From the NCBI RefSeq assembly GCF_002952775.1, contig NZ_CP025066.1, positions 1,426,001-1,490,000 of the forward strand: a stretch of DNA of 64,000 nt. Reading direction: 5' to 3'. The notes below the pieces were generated by a model that was not told the DNA's origin, made no database searches, and saw only the letters and a list, made by a program, of their open reading frames with translations. How positions within the stretch are numbered: the first letter of the stretch is position 1; each line of letters opens with the position of its first letter. The stretch is from Halalkaliarchaeum desulfuricum. Lineage in GTDB: Archaea > Halobacteriota > Halobacteria > Halobacteriales > Haloferacaceae. The position numbers and the translations under genes are program-made. Shown here piece after piece: positions 1 through 8,310 of this stretch.

Positions 1-1546
1 CCTTCCAGAAGCTGTGGGGGACGCCCCACGCGATGTCACACCGGAAGCCGTCGACGCCGACCTCCCCCGACCAGAACTCGGCGACTGCGAGCATGTACTC
101 CCGGAGCGCGACGTTGTCGAAGTTGAAGTTCGGGTGGAGCTGGAGGTTCCAGAACCCGGTGGCAAACGGGGCGGGCTCGAGCTGCCGTCCCTCGTACTCC
201 CGGGGCGTGTCGATGCGGTCGAACCAGTCGAAGTACGGGGAGTCGCGGTCCCACTCCTCGACGATCGGCCAGTACTCGGGCTCCTCGGTCTGGCTGGCGA
301 TCGTGTCCTGGAACTCCGGAAGCGTGCGGCCGCCGTGGTTGACGACGAGATCGAGCACCACCCTGATGTCCCGATCGTGGCAAGCGTCGACGAACTCGCG
401 GTACGCCGACAGCGGGTCGGTTCCCGCCGGCGCGAGGTCGTCTGCGACACCGAAGTAGTCGGTGATGTCGTAGCCGTGCGGTCCGCCGCCGGGCAAGTCG
501 CGCTCGGCGCTGACGGCGGGATGGATCGGCGTGAGCCAGACGGCATCGATCCCGAGTTCCTCGAGGTAGTCGACACCGCGGGCGACGTCGTCGCCGTCGA
601 TCAGGCTGTCGAAGGTGGTCGCGCCGCGCTCGCCGGCCCACGACCGGGTGAAGATCTGATACATTACCCCGTCGTGCATCCACTCCGGCGCGCGGTTCGG
701 CAGGTGGACGTCGCCGTCCGGGTGGAGTTCGACGCTGTCGGTGACGCTCGTCCGGTCGCCGTCGTGGACGACCGCGTACACCCGGCCCGACTCGCCGCCG
801 AGCGCGTCAGCTGGAACGGTCGCCGTCACCCCGTCGACCGAGATGGCATCAGTCGACAGCCCGTCCCGGTCGTCGGCGAGGAAGAACGCCTCGAGGTCGT
901 CGGAATCCGCCCGGCTGTCCGGTGCGAGCGCGGCGTTCGTGTCGATCTCGAAGGCGTCGGCGTCCGGATCGTACGCGGCATCGAGTTCCAGCCGGGGCGA
1001 CCCGGCTGGCGCGTCCTCGTCGTCCGGCAGCGCACGGATCGTCAGTTCGTGGGTGCCGTCCGGCGCGTCGAGTTCGAGCGTGTACGTCCCAGCCACATCG
1101 GCCTCGAACTCGGCGGTGTTATCCCGACCCTCGTCGTATCGGGGACGGTCTTCGAACAGCGATGAGGCGTATGTGAGTTCGGCGTCGCTGCCGGCTGGCC
1201 GGTCGACGACCGACCAGGAGAAGTCATCGGCCGCGTAGTTGTCTGGGTCGGCCGACGGCTGCGGCGACCCGGGCGCGAGGTTGTCGCGGTCGCCGATGTA
1301 CTCGGGACCGACCCACGCCGTGTTCCAGAGCTTCTCGCCGACGGCGACGAACAGTGGTTCGCCCGGGTGATACGAACCCGTGCCGGTGGGATCGTCGAGG
1401 TCGACGTCGGACGCCGGAAAACGGTTCGTCGCCGCCCCCGCGCCGGCGACCGTCGACAGGAGGCCGAGGCCGGCGAGGCCGCCGAGGACTGTTCGTCGAT
1501 GAGTACTGTGCGTGTAGTTTTCACGTGTCGTGTCGTCGTCAGTCAT
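1..1546 (-). CDS. Secreted GH13 alpha-amylase, 3' part missing (window edge)
   Basis: Hydrolyses alpha-1,4-glucans outside the cell. The ATG at 1546 is followed by a Tat signal (RR at residues 17-18, then a hydrophobic stretch ending near AGAGAA). Residues about 40-285 are a beta-rich N-terminal part. The GH13 barrel begins near residue 290 with DGVMYQIFTRSW. DLVVNHGG is conserved region I, and GFRCDIAWG near residue 504 carries the nucleophile Asp. The acid/base Glu and third Asp would lie beyond the left edge, so at least 515 codons are visible and the stop is not. It is the last gene of the malE-malF-malG-amylase operon, 106 bp after malG, so the enzyme is probably made together with the importer for its products. 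GH13 membership is clear; the exact product specificity is not. Confidence 0.88.
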   Translation of the reverse strand, partial: MTDDDTTRENYTHSTHRRTVLGGLAGLGLLSTVAGAGAATNRFPASDVDLDDPTGTGSYHPGEPLFVAVGEKLWNTAWVGPEYIGDRDNLAPGSPQPSADPDNYAADDFSWSVVDRPAGSDAELTYASSLFEDRPRYDEGRDNTAEFEADVAGTYTLELDAPDGTHELTIRALPDDEDAPAGSPRLELDAAYDPDADAFEIDTNAALAPDSRADSDDLEAFFLADDRDGLSTDAISVDGVTATVPADALGGESGRVYAVVHDGDRTSVTDSVELHPDGDVHLPNRAPEWMHDGVMYQIFTRSWAGERGATTFDSLIDGDDVARGVDYLEELGIDAVWLTPIHPAVSAERDLPGGGPHGYDITDYFGVADDLAPAGTDPLSAYREFVDACHDRDIRVVLDLVVNHGGRTLPEFQDTIASQTEEPEYWPIVEEWDRDSPYFDWFDRIDTPREYEGRQLEPAPFATGFWNLQLHPNFNFDNVALREYMLAVAEFWSGEVGVDGFRCDIAWGVPHSFWK

Positions 1547-1573
1547 GGTTTGAGTCGGGGATCCTGCAGTCGG

Positions 1574-1621
1574 AACCGTTCGACACCGATCCGTTCGGTG
1601 CCTGGAGTCGAAACCGTTCGA
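1574..1621. repeat. Three CCGTTCG heptamers between malG and the amylase gene
   Basis: The heptamer CCGTTCG occurs at 1576-1582, 1591-1597 and 1614-1620. The outer two are inside the identical decamer AACCGTTCGA. They lie in the 106-bp gap upstream of the amylase start, where a regulator could bind, but no palindrome or TATA box fixes the role. Confidence 0.35.
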
Positions 1622-1652
1622 TGTAGCGGGGGAACGAGGCGGCCGGTGAGTG

Positions 1653-2717
1653 TTATCCCTCCATGCCGCCGAAGGAGAGGCCGCTCTCGACGGATCGCTG
1701 TGCCATGAAGTAGACGATCGCAACCGGGAGCGCGAACAGGTTCGCGAACGCCGCAAAGCGCGTCCACGGCGTCTGGAACCGACCCTCGGTCGCGAGGTTG
1801 TACAGCTCGACGGAGAGCGGATAGTTCTCCGGGGAGAGAAGCGTCTGAGCGATGATGAACTCGTTCCACCCGGCGAGCCAGATGAAGATCAGGATGACGG
1901 CGAGCCCCGGCTTCGTCAGCGGGATGATAACCTCCCGGATCGTCTGCAGGAAGCTCGCACCGTCGACCATCGCCGCCTCCTCGTAGGAGACGGGGATGTT
2001 GTCCATGTACGTCTTCAACAGCCAGGTGTTGAACGGGATCGCCCCTGCGGCGTAGAACAGCCCGAGGATAAAGAGGTTGTTCGTCAGGCCGTACGCACTG
2101 AAAAGGGAGTACAGCGCCACGAGCGTCGCGATCGACAGCCCGGCGCCGATCTGGGTGAACAGCACATAGCCGTAGAGGATCCGCTTGCGGGCGATGAAGC
2201 TCTTCCGGGAGAACGCGTACGCACCGGGCACGACCATGAGGAAGCCGGCCGCAAGCGTCACCGAGACGATGTAGAGGCTGTTGAAAAGCGCCCCCGGACC
2301 GGTTTCGGTTCCTGCCCAGCCGACGCTCAACGGGATCAGTCCACCTCCACCGATCACGAGCTGGGGGTAGCCCCAGTCGCCGTCGACGAAGAAGAAGTCG
2401 GATTCGAAGACGACCCAGTGGTACGCTTGCAGGTTGTACGTCGCTGGATCCGGGAAGATCCCGGCGGTGTTGAACAGCCGGGTGCCTTCCGCGAGCGACG
2501 CGGTGGTGATCCAGTACAGCGGGAACAGCAACACGAGCAGCATGACGACGCCGACGAGCGTCATCAGGACGCTCTTTGCGACGTCCAGGACGCTACGTTG
2601 CCCCGTCCGGACGTCGTAAATCGTCCGCTGGATCATGACGCCGAACCGCTTGGGCGTGGCTGCGAAGTGAACGAGCTTGCCGTAAAGCAGGTTCACAGTC
2701 GAACGGATCGCGCTCAC
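1653..2717 (-). CDS. malG: Maltodextrin-type ABC transporter permease, MalG family
   Basis: Inner permease subunit of a carbohydrate importer. The 354-residue protein has a soluble N-terminal 40-residue tail, a first hydrophobic segment near residues 47-70, further segments through the body, and the binding-protein-dependent permease EAA loop (EEAAMVDGASF) near residues 245-255, which docks on the MalK ATPase. Its ATG overlaps the stop of malF by 4 bp, so translation is coupled. Order malE-malF-malG matches sugar CUT1 importers. Substrate is inferred as maltodextrin from the surrounding amylases, not from the permease sequence. Confidence 0.9.
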   Translation of the reverse strand: MSAIRSTVNLLYGKLVHFAATPKRFGVMIQRTIYDVRTGQRSVLDVAKSVLMTLVGVVMLLVLLFPLYWITTASLAEGTRLFNTAGIFPDPATYNLQAYHWVVFESDFFFVDGDWGYPQLVIGGGGLIPLSVGWAGTETGPGALFNSLYIVSVTLAAGFLMVVPGAYAFSRKSFIARKRILYGYVLFTQIGAGLSIATLVALYSLFSAYGLTNNLFILGLFYAAGAIPFNTWLLKTYMDNIPVSYEEAAMVDGASFLQTIREVIIPLTKPGLAVILIFIWLAGWNEFIIAQTLLSPENYPLSVELYNLATEGRFQTPWTRFAAFANLFALPVAIVYFMAQRSVESGLSFGGMEG

Positions 2718-3745
2718 GAGTCATCCACCCCCTCGGCGAGGCGCCCGTACTTCACGGCGAAGTACATGAACACCCCGATGAACGCGATCGCGATGATCAG
2801 GATCGCCGCCGAGAGCCCGAACTCGTTGAACGTGATCGCCTCCCGGTAGCCGTACACGATGATCAGTTCGTTCTGTCTCGCCGGACCGCCCTGGTTGAAC
2901 ACCCATGGGATCAGGAACTGCTGGAAGGAGGTCGCGCCGGTGAGGATCGACGCGAAAAGCACCGGCCGTTTGATCGCCGGCAGCGTCACGTTCACGAAGC
3001 GATGCAGGTAGCCCGCGCCGTCGACCATTGCCGCCTCGTTGAGCTCACGGGGGACGTCCTGGAGCGCGCTCACGATGATGATCACCATAAAGGGGTACGC
3101 GAGCCATACCTCGGTCACGACGTATGCGAAAAACGCCTCCCAGCGCCCGCTCAGAAAGCCGATCGGGATGTCGACGAGCAGCGCCTGCGGCGCGGAGACG
3201 CTCGCGAAGAAGACCGCGGCGTCGATTCCGGAAACGATCCACTGGACGAGTTCGTTGTACCGACCGAGAACCACGTTGAACACACCGAATCGGGCGTCGC
3301 TGAACATTCCTCGCCAGATGGTGATCGTGAAGATGGCCGGGAAGCCGAGCGGTACGATGACGATGGCGCGCATGTACCGCTTGCCGGCGACCCGCGCGTG
3401 GTTCAAAAGCAAAGCGATGCCGACGGAGACGAACACCTTGATCACGAGCGAGACGGCGACGAACAGCCACGTGACCGACATCGACGTCCAGAACTGCGAG
3501 TCGGTCAGCAACTTGACGTAGTTGTCGAGGCCGGTGAGCTCGGCGCCGCCACCGATGACCGACCCCGCGAACGTCGCGTCGGTGAGCGAGATGTAGAACA
3601 GATAGAAGATGGGGTACAGCATGAAACTGGAGAACAGAATGACTCCGGGTACGACGAGCAACAGTCCCCAGTCACGTCTCGTAAACGGTACCGACTCGCC
3701 GACCCTCTCGAGGGCGGCCTTCCCTCCGGCTGTGGAAGAAGCCAT
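2714..3745 (-). CDS. malF: Maltodextrin-type ABC transporter permease, MalF family
   Basis: Partner permease of the importer. The start chosen is the ATG at 3745 (MASSTAGG), 20 bp after the malE stop. An in-frame upstream start at 3868 would lie inside malE and add an arginine-rich tail unlike this protein's acidic neighbours. The 343 residues show a first transmembrane segment (LLLVVPGVILFSSFMLY) near residues 28-44 and the EAA loop LNEAAMVDGAGYL about three quarters along, the contact site for MalK. The stop overlaps the malG start by 4 bp. CUT1-type family membership is clear; substrate is inferred from context. Confidence 0.9.
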   Translation of the reverse strand: MASSTAGGKAALERVGESVPFTRRDWGLLLVVPGVILFSSFMLYPIFYLFYISLTDATFAGSVIGGGAELTGLDNYVKLLTDSQFWTSMSVTWLFVAVSLVIKVFVSVGIALLLNHARVAGKRYMRAIVIVPLGFPAIFTITIWRGMFSDARFGVFNVVLGRYNELVQWIVSGIDAAVFFASVSAPQALLVDIPIGFLSGRWEAFFAYVVTEVWLAYPFMVIIIVSALQDVPRELNEAAMVDGAGYLHRFVNVTLPAIKRPVLFASILTGATSFQQFLIPWVFNQGGPARQNELIIVYGYREAITFNEFGLSAAILIIAIAFIGVFMYFAVKYGRLAEGVDDS

Positions 3746-3765
3746 GTGGTAGACGTCCCGAGTTC

Positions 3766-5055
3766 TCAGATCTGCTCGCGGATCTCCTCGGCGGCCTGGT
3801 CGAGCGCGGCATCGCGGTCCTGTTCGTCGTCGAACACGCGGCTCAGCGCTTCCTCCACCGGGATCCACACACTGTCCATGTTCGGATGAGTCGGCATCGG
3901 AACGCCGTGATCGACCTGCTGGGCGAACGCCTGCACGTTCGCCGGCAGGTCGTTACCCTCGACGAGTTCCTCGAGCACCGGGATGTAGCCGTGGTGGTCG
4001 GCGTTGTTGGAGACGACCTCCTCGTTCGTCGTGTACCACTCCACGAAGTCGGTAATCGCGTCGACGGTCGACTGATCACCGTCGGCCAGCATGGAGCTGA
4101 AGTAGAACATCTGGACCCCCGAGAACGTCCGCGGATGGTTCCCGTCGACGGTGGGCAGTGCCGTGACGCCGAGGTTGTCGATTTCCTCGACGAGGTTCCC
4201 GAGCTCCCACGGACCGTTGATCGCAAACGGCGCGAGGCCGTCGGCGAAGGCGACGATCTGTGACTCGTAGCTCGGGTCCGCCGGGATGTAGTCGAACAGC
4301 GTCTCCAGCGCCTCCAGCCCCTGCTTGACCTCGTCGGAATCGACGCCGACCTCGTGGGCGCCCTCGTCGTAGAGATCGCCGCCGTACGCCTGCAGGAAGC
4401 CGCTCGCGAAGTACGGGTCCGTCGCGGGATAGGAGAGACCGTACTCTCCGGCAGCGGGGTCGTGGTAGTCGTTCATGATCTCGACCATCTCGTCGAACGT
4501 CTCCGGCGGCTCCGAGACCATGTCCTCGTTGTAAAACAGGGTGACCGTCTCGGAGGCGAACGGGAGCCCGTACAGGCCACCGTCGAACTGGACCGCGTCC
4601 CGTGCGGCGCCGGTGTACGCGTCGAGATCGACGTCGATGTCGTCGGTCGCGTCGTACAGGAACGGCGGCTCTTCACGGACCGCGAATCGGCCGACCCAGT
4701 CGTGGGCCCAGACCCACGAGTCCGGCCCGTCGCCGGCGGGGATCGCCGTCTCGAGCTGTTCGTCGAGTTCGCCACCGGGAGCCTCCTTGTCGATGACGTG
4801 GCCGGTCTCGGCCTCGAACTCCGCGATGTAGTCCTCGAGGTCGTCCTCCTCGGCCTCGAGCATGTCGACCCACATCATCGCCTGGCCGGTGGCCGCCTCG
4901 TCGTCCGAATCTGCCTCGCCGTCAGGATCCGTCTCGTCGTCTTGACCCGCCCCGTCGGGCTCTTCCTCGGTTGTCACACAGCCCGCGAGCGTCGCGAGCG
5001 CGGTCGATCCGCCAATCGCCTTGAGCAGCGTCCGACGTCTCCTGTCCATGCGCAT
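3766..5055 (-). CDS. malE: Tat lipoprotein sugar-binding protein, MalE-like
   Basis: Extracellular substrate-binding subunit of the importer. It begins MRMDRRRRTLLK, a twin-arginine signal, and has a lipobox LAGC with the lipid-bearing Cys at residue 26, so it should be exported folded and anchored to the membrane. An acidic linker (residues 30-58) precedes the solute-binding fold, which includes typical segments such as GGLYGLPFASET and AINGPWE. First gene of the malEFG-amylase operon. A second in-frame ATG lies two codons downstream (5049). Binding of maltose, maltodextrin or trehalose is inferred from the gene neighbourhood. Confidence 0.92.
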   Translation of the reverse strand: MRMDRRRRTLLKAIGGSTALATLAGCVTTEEEPDGAGQDDETDPDGEADSDDEAATGQAMMWVDMLEAEEDDLEDYIAEFEAETGHVIDKEAPGGELDEQLETAIPAGDGPDSWVWAHDWVGRFAVREEPPFLYDATDDIDVDLDAYTGAARDAVQFDGGLYGLPFASETVTLFYNEDMVSEPPETFDEMVEIMNDYHDPAAGEYGLSYPATDPYFASGFLQAYGGDLYDEGAHEVGVDSDEVKQGLEALETLFDYIPADPSYESQIVAFADGLAPFAINGPWELGNLVEEIDNLGVTALPTVDGNHPRTFSGVQMFYFSSMLADGDQSTVDAITDFVEWYTTNEEVVSNNADHHGYIPVLEELVEGNDLPANVQAFAQQVDHGVPMPTHPNMDSVWIPVEEALSRVFDDEQDRDAALDQAAEEIREQI

Positions 5056-5222
5056 AACGAGTGATGAATTACATTTTCATACATTTAGTCCTTGGGATGC
5101 CTCTCTGAAATCGTTACATATTCGAGTTGATGTCTTTGGCCAATATTTTAGAAAACTTTTTTCATCAATCTTTGGAAATTTGGCGAAGAGTTAATACCGA
5201 CGCCCCGTGTTGTTCACCAAGA
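5056..5222. promoter_or_regulatory. Divergent AT-rich control region between malE and malK
   Basis: This 167-bp gap is much richer in A and T than its surroundings. A TATA-like TTAATA at 5191-5196 lies 27-32 nt before the malK ATG, which fits a leaderless transcript. The malE side has AT-rich sequence at 5065-5090. A self-complementary TTGGCCAA sits at 5136-5143. No copy of the palindromes seen upstream of the regulator gene or of the double-GH15 gene occurs here. Confidence 0.6.
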
Positions 5223-6356
5223 ATGGCGGACGTTACGTTAGACGGTCTCAGAAAGGAGTTCGACAGGGGGACGATCGTCGCGGTCGACGACATCGACCTC
5301 GAGATCGAGGACGGCGAGTTCGTCACCGTGGTCGGTCCGTCGGGATGCGGGAAGACGACGACGCTCCGGATGGTCGCCGGGCTGGAGGAGCCGACTGCCG
5401 GTCGGGTGCTGTTCGACGGCGAGGACGTCACCGACATCCACGCGAAGGACCGCCCCGTCGCGATGGTGTTCCAAAACTACGCGCTGTACCCGCACAAGAC
5501 GGTGCTGGAGAACATGGAATTCGGCCTCAGGATGAGCACGGACATGGCCAAAGAGGAGCGCCACGAGCGGGTCAGGGAGATGGCCGAAATGATGGGTATC
5601 GAGGAACTCCTCGAGGACAGCCCCGACGAACTGTCCGGCGGGCAGAAACAGCGGGTCGCGCTGGGGCGCGCGATCGTCCGGGAGCCGGAGGTGTTCCTCT
5701 TCGACGAGCCGCTGTCGAACCTCGACGCCAAGCTCCGCACCGAGATGCGCGCGGAGATCCAGAAGCTCCAAAAGGAGTTCGACGTCACGGCGATGTACGT
5801 CACCCACGACCAGGAGGAGGCGATGACGATGGGCGACCGGCTCGCGATCCTCGACGGCGGCAAACTCCAGCAGGTCGGTGAGCCGACCGAGGTGTACGAA
5901 AACCCTGTCAACGAGTTCGTCGCCGGCTTCATCGGGTCGCCGTCGATGAACTTCCTCGAAGTCACCGTCGAGAGGGATGGCTCGGCCGTGAGGTTGACCA
6001 ACAGGGACGTCGGGTTCGAGTTCGAACTCAGCCAGGAGTACGTGACCGGACACGAACTCGCGGACACTACCTACACGCTGGGCGTCCGTCCGGAGAACAT
6101 CGACATCTCCGAGCGGATCACCGGCGAGGAGACGATGACGGCGACCGTGGAGGTGGTCGAACCAATCGGCTCGGACAACTACGTCCACCTCGACGTCACG
6201 CCGGACTTCCTGGCGCGATCGGATCCGTCGATCAGACCGGAGCCCGACGACGAGGTCGGCGTCGACTTCCGCGAGGCCGACATTCATCTGTTCCATCCCG
6301 AAACCGGCAAGGACGTGTTCCTCTCGGAACGAGAGATCGAAGCGGCGACGCCCTGA
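5223..6356 (+). CDS. malK: Sugar ABC transporter ATPase, MalK/MsmK family
   Basis: Powers the MalEFG importer. The start is the ATG at 5223 (MADVTLDG). An upstream in-frame start at 5127 would encode a tail rich in Phe and Cys from AT-rich promoter sequence. In 377 residues: Walker A GPSGCGKT at 38-45, Q-loop near 84, signature LSGGQ at 137-141, Walker B FLFDEP at 158-163, switch His in THDQEE, and a C-terminal regulatory TOBE-like domain from about 240. It faces away from malE across a shared promoter region and is followed 79 bp later by the GH13 cyclomaltodextrinase gene. CUT1 importers need exactly one such ATPase, and this is the only one in the locus. Confidence 0.93.
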   Translation: MADVTLDGLRKEFDRGTIVAVDDIDLEIEDGEFVTVVGPSGCGKTTTLRMVAGLEEPTAGRVLFDGEDVTDIHAKDRPVAMVFQNYALYPHKTVLENMEFGLRMSTDMAKEERHERVREMAEMMGIEELLEDSPDELSGGQKQRVALGRAIVREPEVFLFDEPLSNLDAKLRTEMRAEIQKLQKEFDVTAMYVTHDQEEAMTMGDRLAILDGGKLQQVGEPTEVYENPVNEFVAGFIGSPSMNFLEVTVERDGSAVRLTNRDVGFEFELSQEYVTGHELADTTYTLGVRPENIDISERITGEETMTATVEVVEPIGSDNYVHLDVTPDFLARSDPSIRPEPDDEVGVDFREADIHLFHPETGKDVFLSEREIEAATP

Positions 6357-6435
6357 GGACGGCTGTCGACCGGTAGGTCGCTTCGGTCCCGCGCTCGGAG
6401 AACGGTTTTTTGTTCCCACCTCCGCGAACCCGACT

Positions 6436-8292
6436 ATGGCGATACTGCGGGAGGCGGTCCATCACCGGCCCGAATGCGAGTACGCATACGCTCACGACGA
6501 GTCGACAGTGCACGTCAGGCTCCGGACGAAGCGAGGGGACCTGCGGCGGTGTCGGATCCTCTACGGCGACAAGTACGACTGGCCCGACAGTGCGGAACGA
6601 AAGCGGATGCGAAAGGTGGGCAGCGACGAGCGGTTCGACTACTGGCAGGCCGCAGTGGAGCCGCCACACCGGCGGCTCTGCTACGCGTTCCACCTCTCGG
6701 AGGGCAACACCGACGAAAGCCGGAGCGGTGGTGTAGACGACGAACAGCTGTGGCTCACGGAGTGGGGATTCGAACCGGGTTCAGCCGACGGGCTACCGAC
6801 GGCAGGGAAGACGGAGCCGCGCCACTACTTCGAGTATCCGTATCTCCACCCGGCGGACGCCAACGATCCGCCGGAGTGGGTGAGCGACGCCGTCTTCTAT
6901 CAGATCTTTCCGGAGCGGTTCGCGAACGGCGACCCCGACCGTGATCCGGATGACGTCGAAAAGTGGGGCGAACTGCCCGATCGCGACAGCTTCTTCGGCG
7001 GCGACCTGCAGGGGATCGTCGACAACCTCGACTACCTCGACGGCCTCGGGATCACGGCGCTGTATCTCACCCCGATCTTCGAGGCCCCCTCGAACCACAA
7101 GTACGATACGACCGACTACATGCGGATCGATCCTCACTTCGGCGACGAGGAGACCTTGCGACGGCTCGTGGACGGGGCGCACGACCGCGGGATGCGGGTG
7201 ATGCTCGACGCCGTCTTCAACCACTGCGGCTGGACGTTCGAGCCGTTCCAGGACGTCGTCGAGAACGGGCCCGACTCGGAGTACACCGACTGGTTTCACG
7301 TCAACGAGTTCCCGATCGAGTTCGAACCGCGGCCCAGCTACGACACCTTCGCGTTCGTCCCGCAGATGCCGAAGCTGAACACCGAGAACCCCGAGGTTCG
7401 GGAGTACCTCCTCGAGGTGGCCACCCACTGGGTCGAGGAGTTCGGGATCGACGGGTGGCGTCTCGACGTCGCAAACGAGGTCGACCACCAGTTCTGGCGG
7501 GAGCTACGTCGGGAGGTGAAGGCGATCGATCCAGAGGTCTACATCCTCGGGGAAGTCTGGCACGACGCGCGTCCCTGGCTCCGGGGAGACCAGTTCGACG
7601 CCGCTATGAACTACCCGTTCTCGGAGGCGGTACACGCGTTCCTGACGGAACGGGAGATCGACGCGGGGAGGTTCGCCGACAAAGCCACCCGGTTCCTCAT
7701 GCGACACCCCGATCGGACGAACGGGGTGCTGTTCAACCTGCTGGGGAGCCACGACACGCCGCGGCTACGGCGCCGGTGTGACGACGATGAACGGTGCGTC
7801 AGGCTCGCGTTGCTGCTGCTTTTCACGTTCCGGGGCGTGCCGTGCGTCTATTACGGTGACGAAGTGGGGATGACCGGCGGAGATGACCCGGACTGCCGGC
7901 GGCCGATGGTGTGGGACGAATCCGAGCAGAACACCGCGTTGCGTCGGTTCCTCGAGGAGCTAATCGAACTACGCAGCGACCACCGGCCGCTTCGCCGGGG
8001 GCGGGTACGTTTCGACCGCGACCGAACGAGCCGGGAGGTGCTCGTGTTCCGCCGCATCCTGCCGGGGGACGGCCCCGGCGACGGAGACGCCGATCGCGAA
8101 GAGAACGGCGACGGTGAGGACGCGATTACGGTGGCCATCAATCGCGGGAACGAGCCGGCGGTGGTTCCGCTCGAGGACGAACGCGGGACTTTCCTGTTCG
8201 AGACTGGGGAAGCGATGGGGGACGGTTCGCAACTGGAGATCGGCGACGGGACCGTCGTCATTCCGGCACGCGGCGGCGGCGCGTGGACGTAG
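6436..8292 (+). CDS. Cytoplasmic GH13 cyclomaltodextrinase / neopullulanase
   Basis: Opens cyclodextrins and cuts imported maltodextrins or pullulan-type bonds inside the cell; no signal peptide is present. Residues 1-130 resemble the N-terminal beta domain common to neopullulanase-type enzymes. The barrel starts near 148 (DAVFYQIFPERF). Catalytic residues: nucleophile Asp344 (GWRLDVANE), acid Glu373 (GEVWHD), and Asp440 in GSHDTPR. The region from about 525 is the C-terminal beta domain with an acidic low-complexity insert near 550-565. The 618-residue length fits the GH13 neopullulanase group. The 18-bp gap to the convergent glucoamylase gene leaves little room for terminators. Subfamily assignment is an inference from motif style. 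Confidence 0.88.
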   Translation: MAILREAVHHRPECEYAYAHDESTVHVRLRTKRGDLRRCRILYGDKYDWPDSAERKRMRKVGSDERFDYWQAAVEPPHRRLCYAFHLSEGNTDESRSGGVDDEQLWLTEWGFEPGSADGLPTAGKTEPRHYFEYPYLHPADANDPPEWVSDAVFYQIFPERFANGDPDRDPDDVEKWGELPDRDSFFGGDLQGIVDNLDYLDGLGITALYLTPIFEAPSNHKYDTTDYMRIDPHFGDEETLRRLVDGAHDRGMRVMLDAVFNHCGWTFEPFQDVVENGPDSEYTDWFHVNEFPIEFEPRPSYDTFAFVPQMPKLNTENPEVREYLLEVATHWVEEFGIDGWRLDVANEVDHQFWRELRREVKAIDPEVYILGEVWHDARPWLRGDQFDAAMNYPFSEAVHAFLTEREIDAGRFADKATRFLMRHPDRTNGVLFNLLGSHDTPRLRRRCDDDERCVRLALLLLFTFRGVPCVYYGDEVGMTGGDDPDCRRPMVWDESEQNTALRRFLEELIELRSDHRPLRRGRVRFDRDRTSREVLVFRRILPGDGPGDGDADREENGDGEDAITVAINRGNEPAVVPLEDERGTFLFETGEAMGDGSQLEIGDGTVVIPARGGGAWT

Positions 8293-8310
8293 CCTGCCGC
8301 AGGATCAGCG

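Noticed and set aside
1650-2849. Long plus-strand open frame opposite malG
   Set aside because: Basic, low-complexity shadow of a GC-rich coding strand; malG has clear permease motifs.
5056-5222. TrmB site between malE and malK
   Set aside because: Searched by eye for TACT-N7/8-AGTA and for the 9-bp palindrome; neither occurs.
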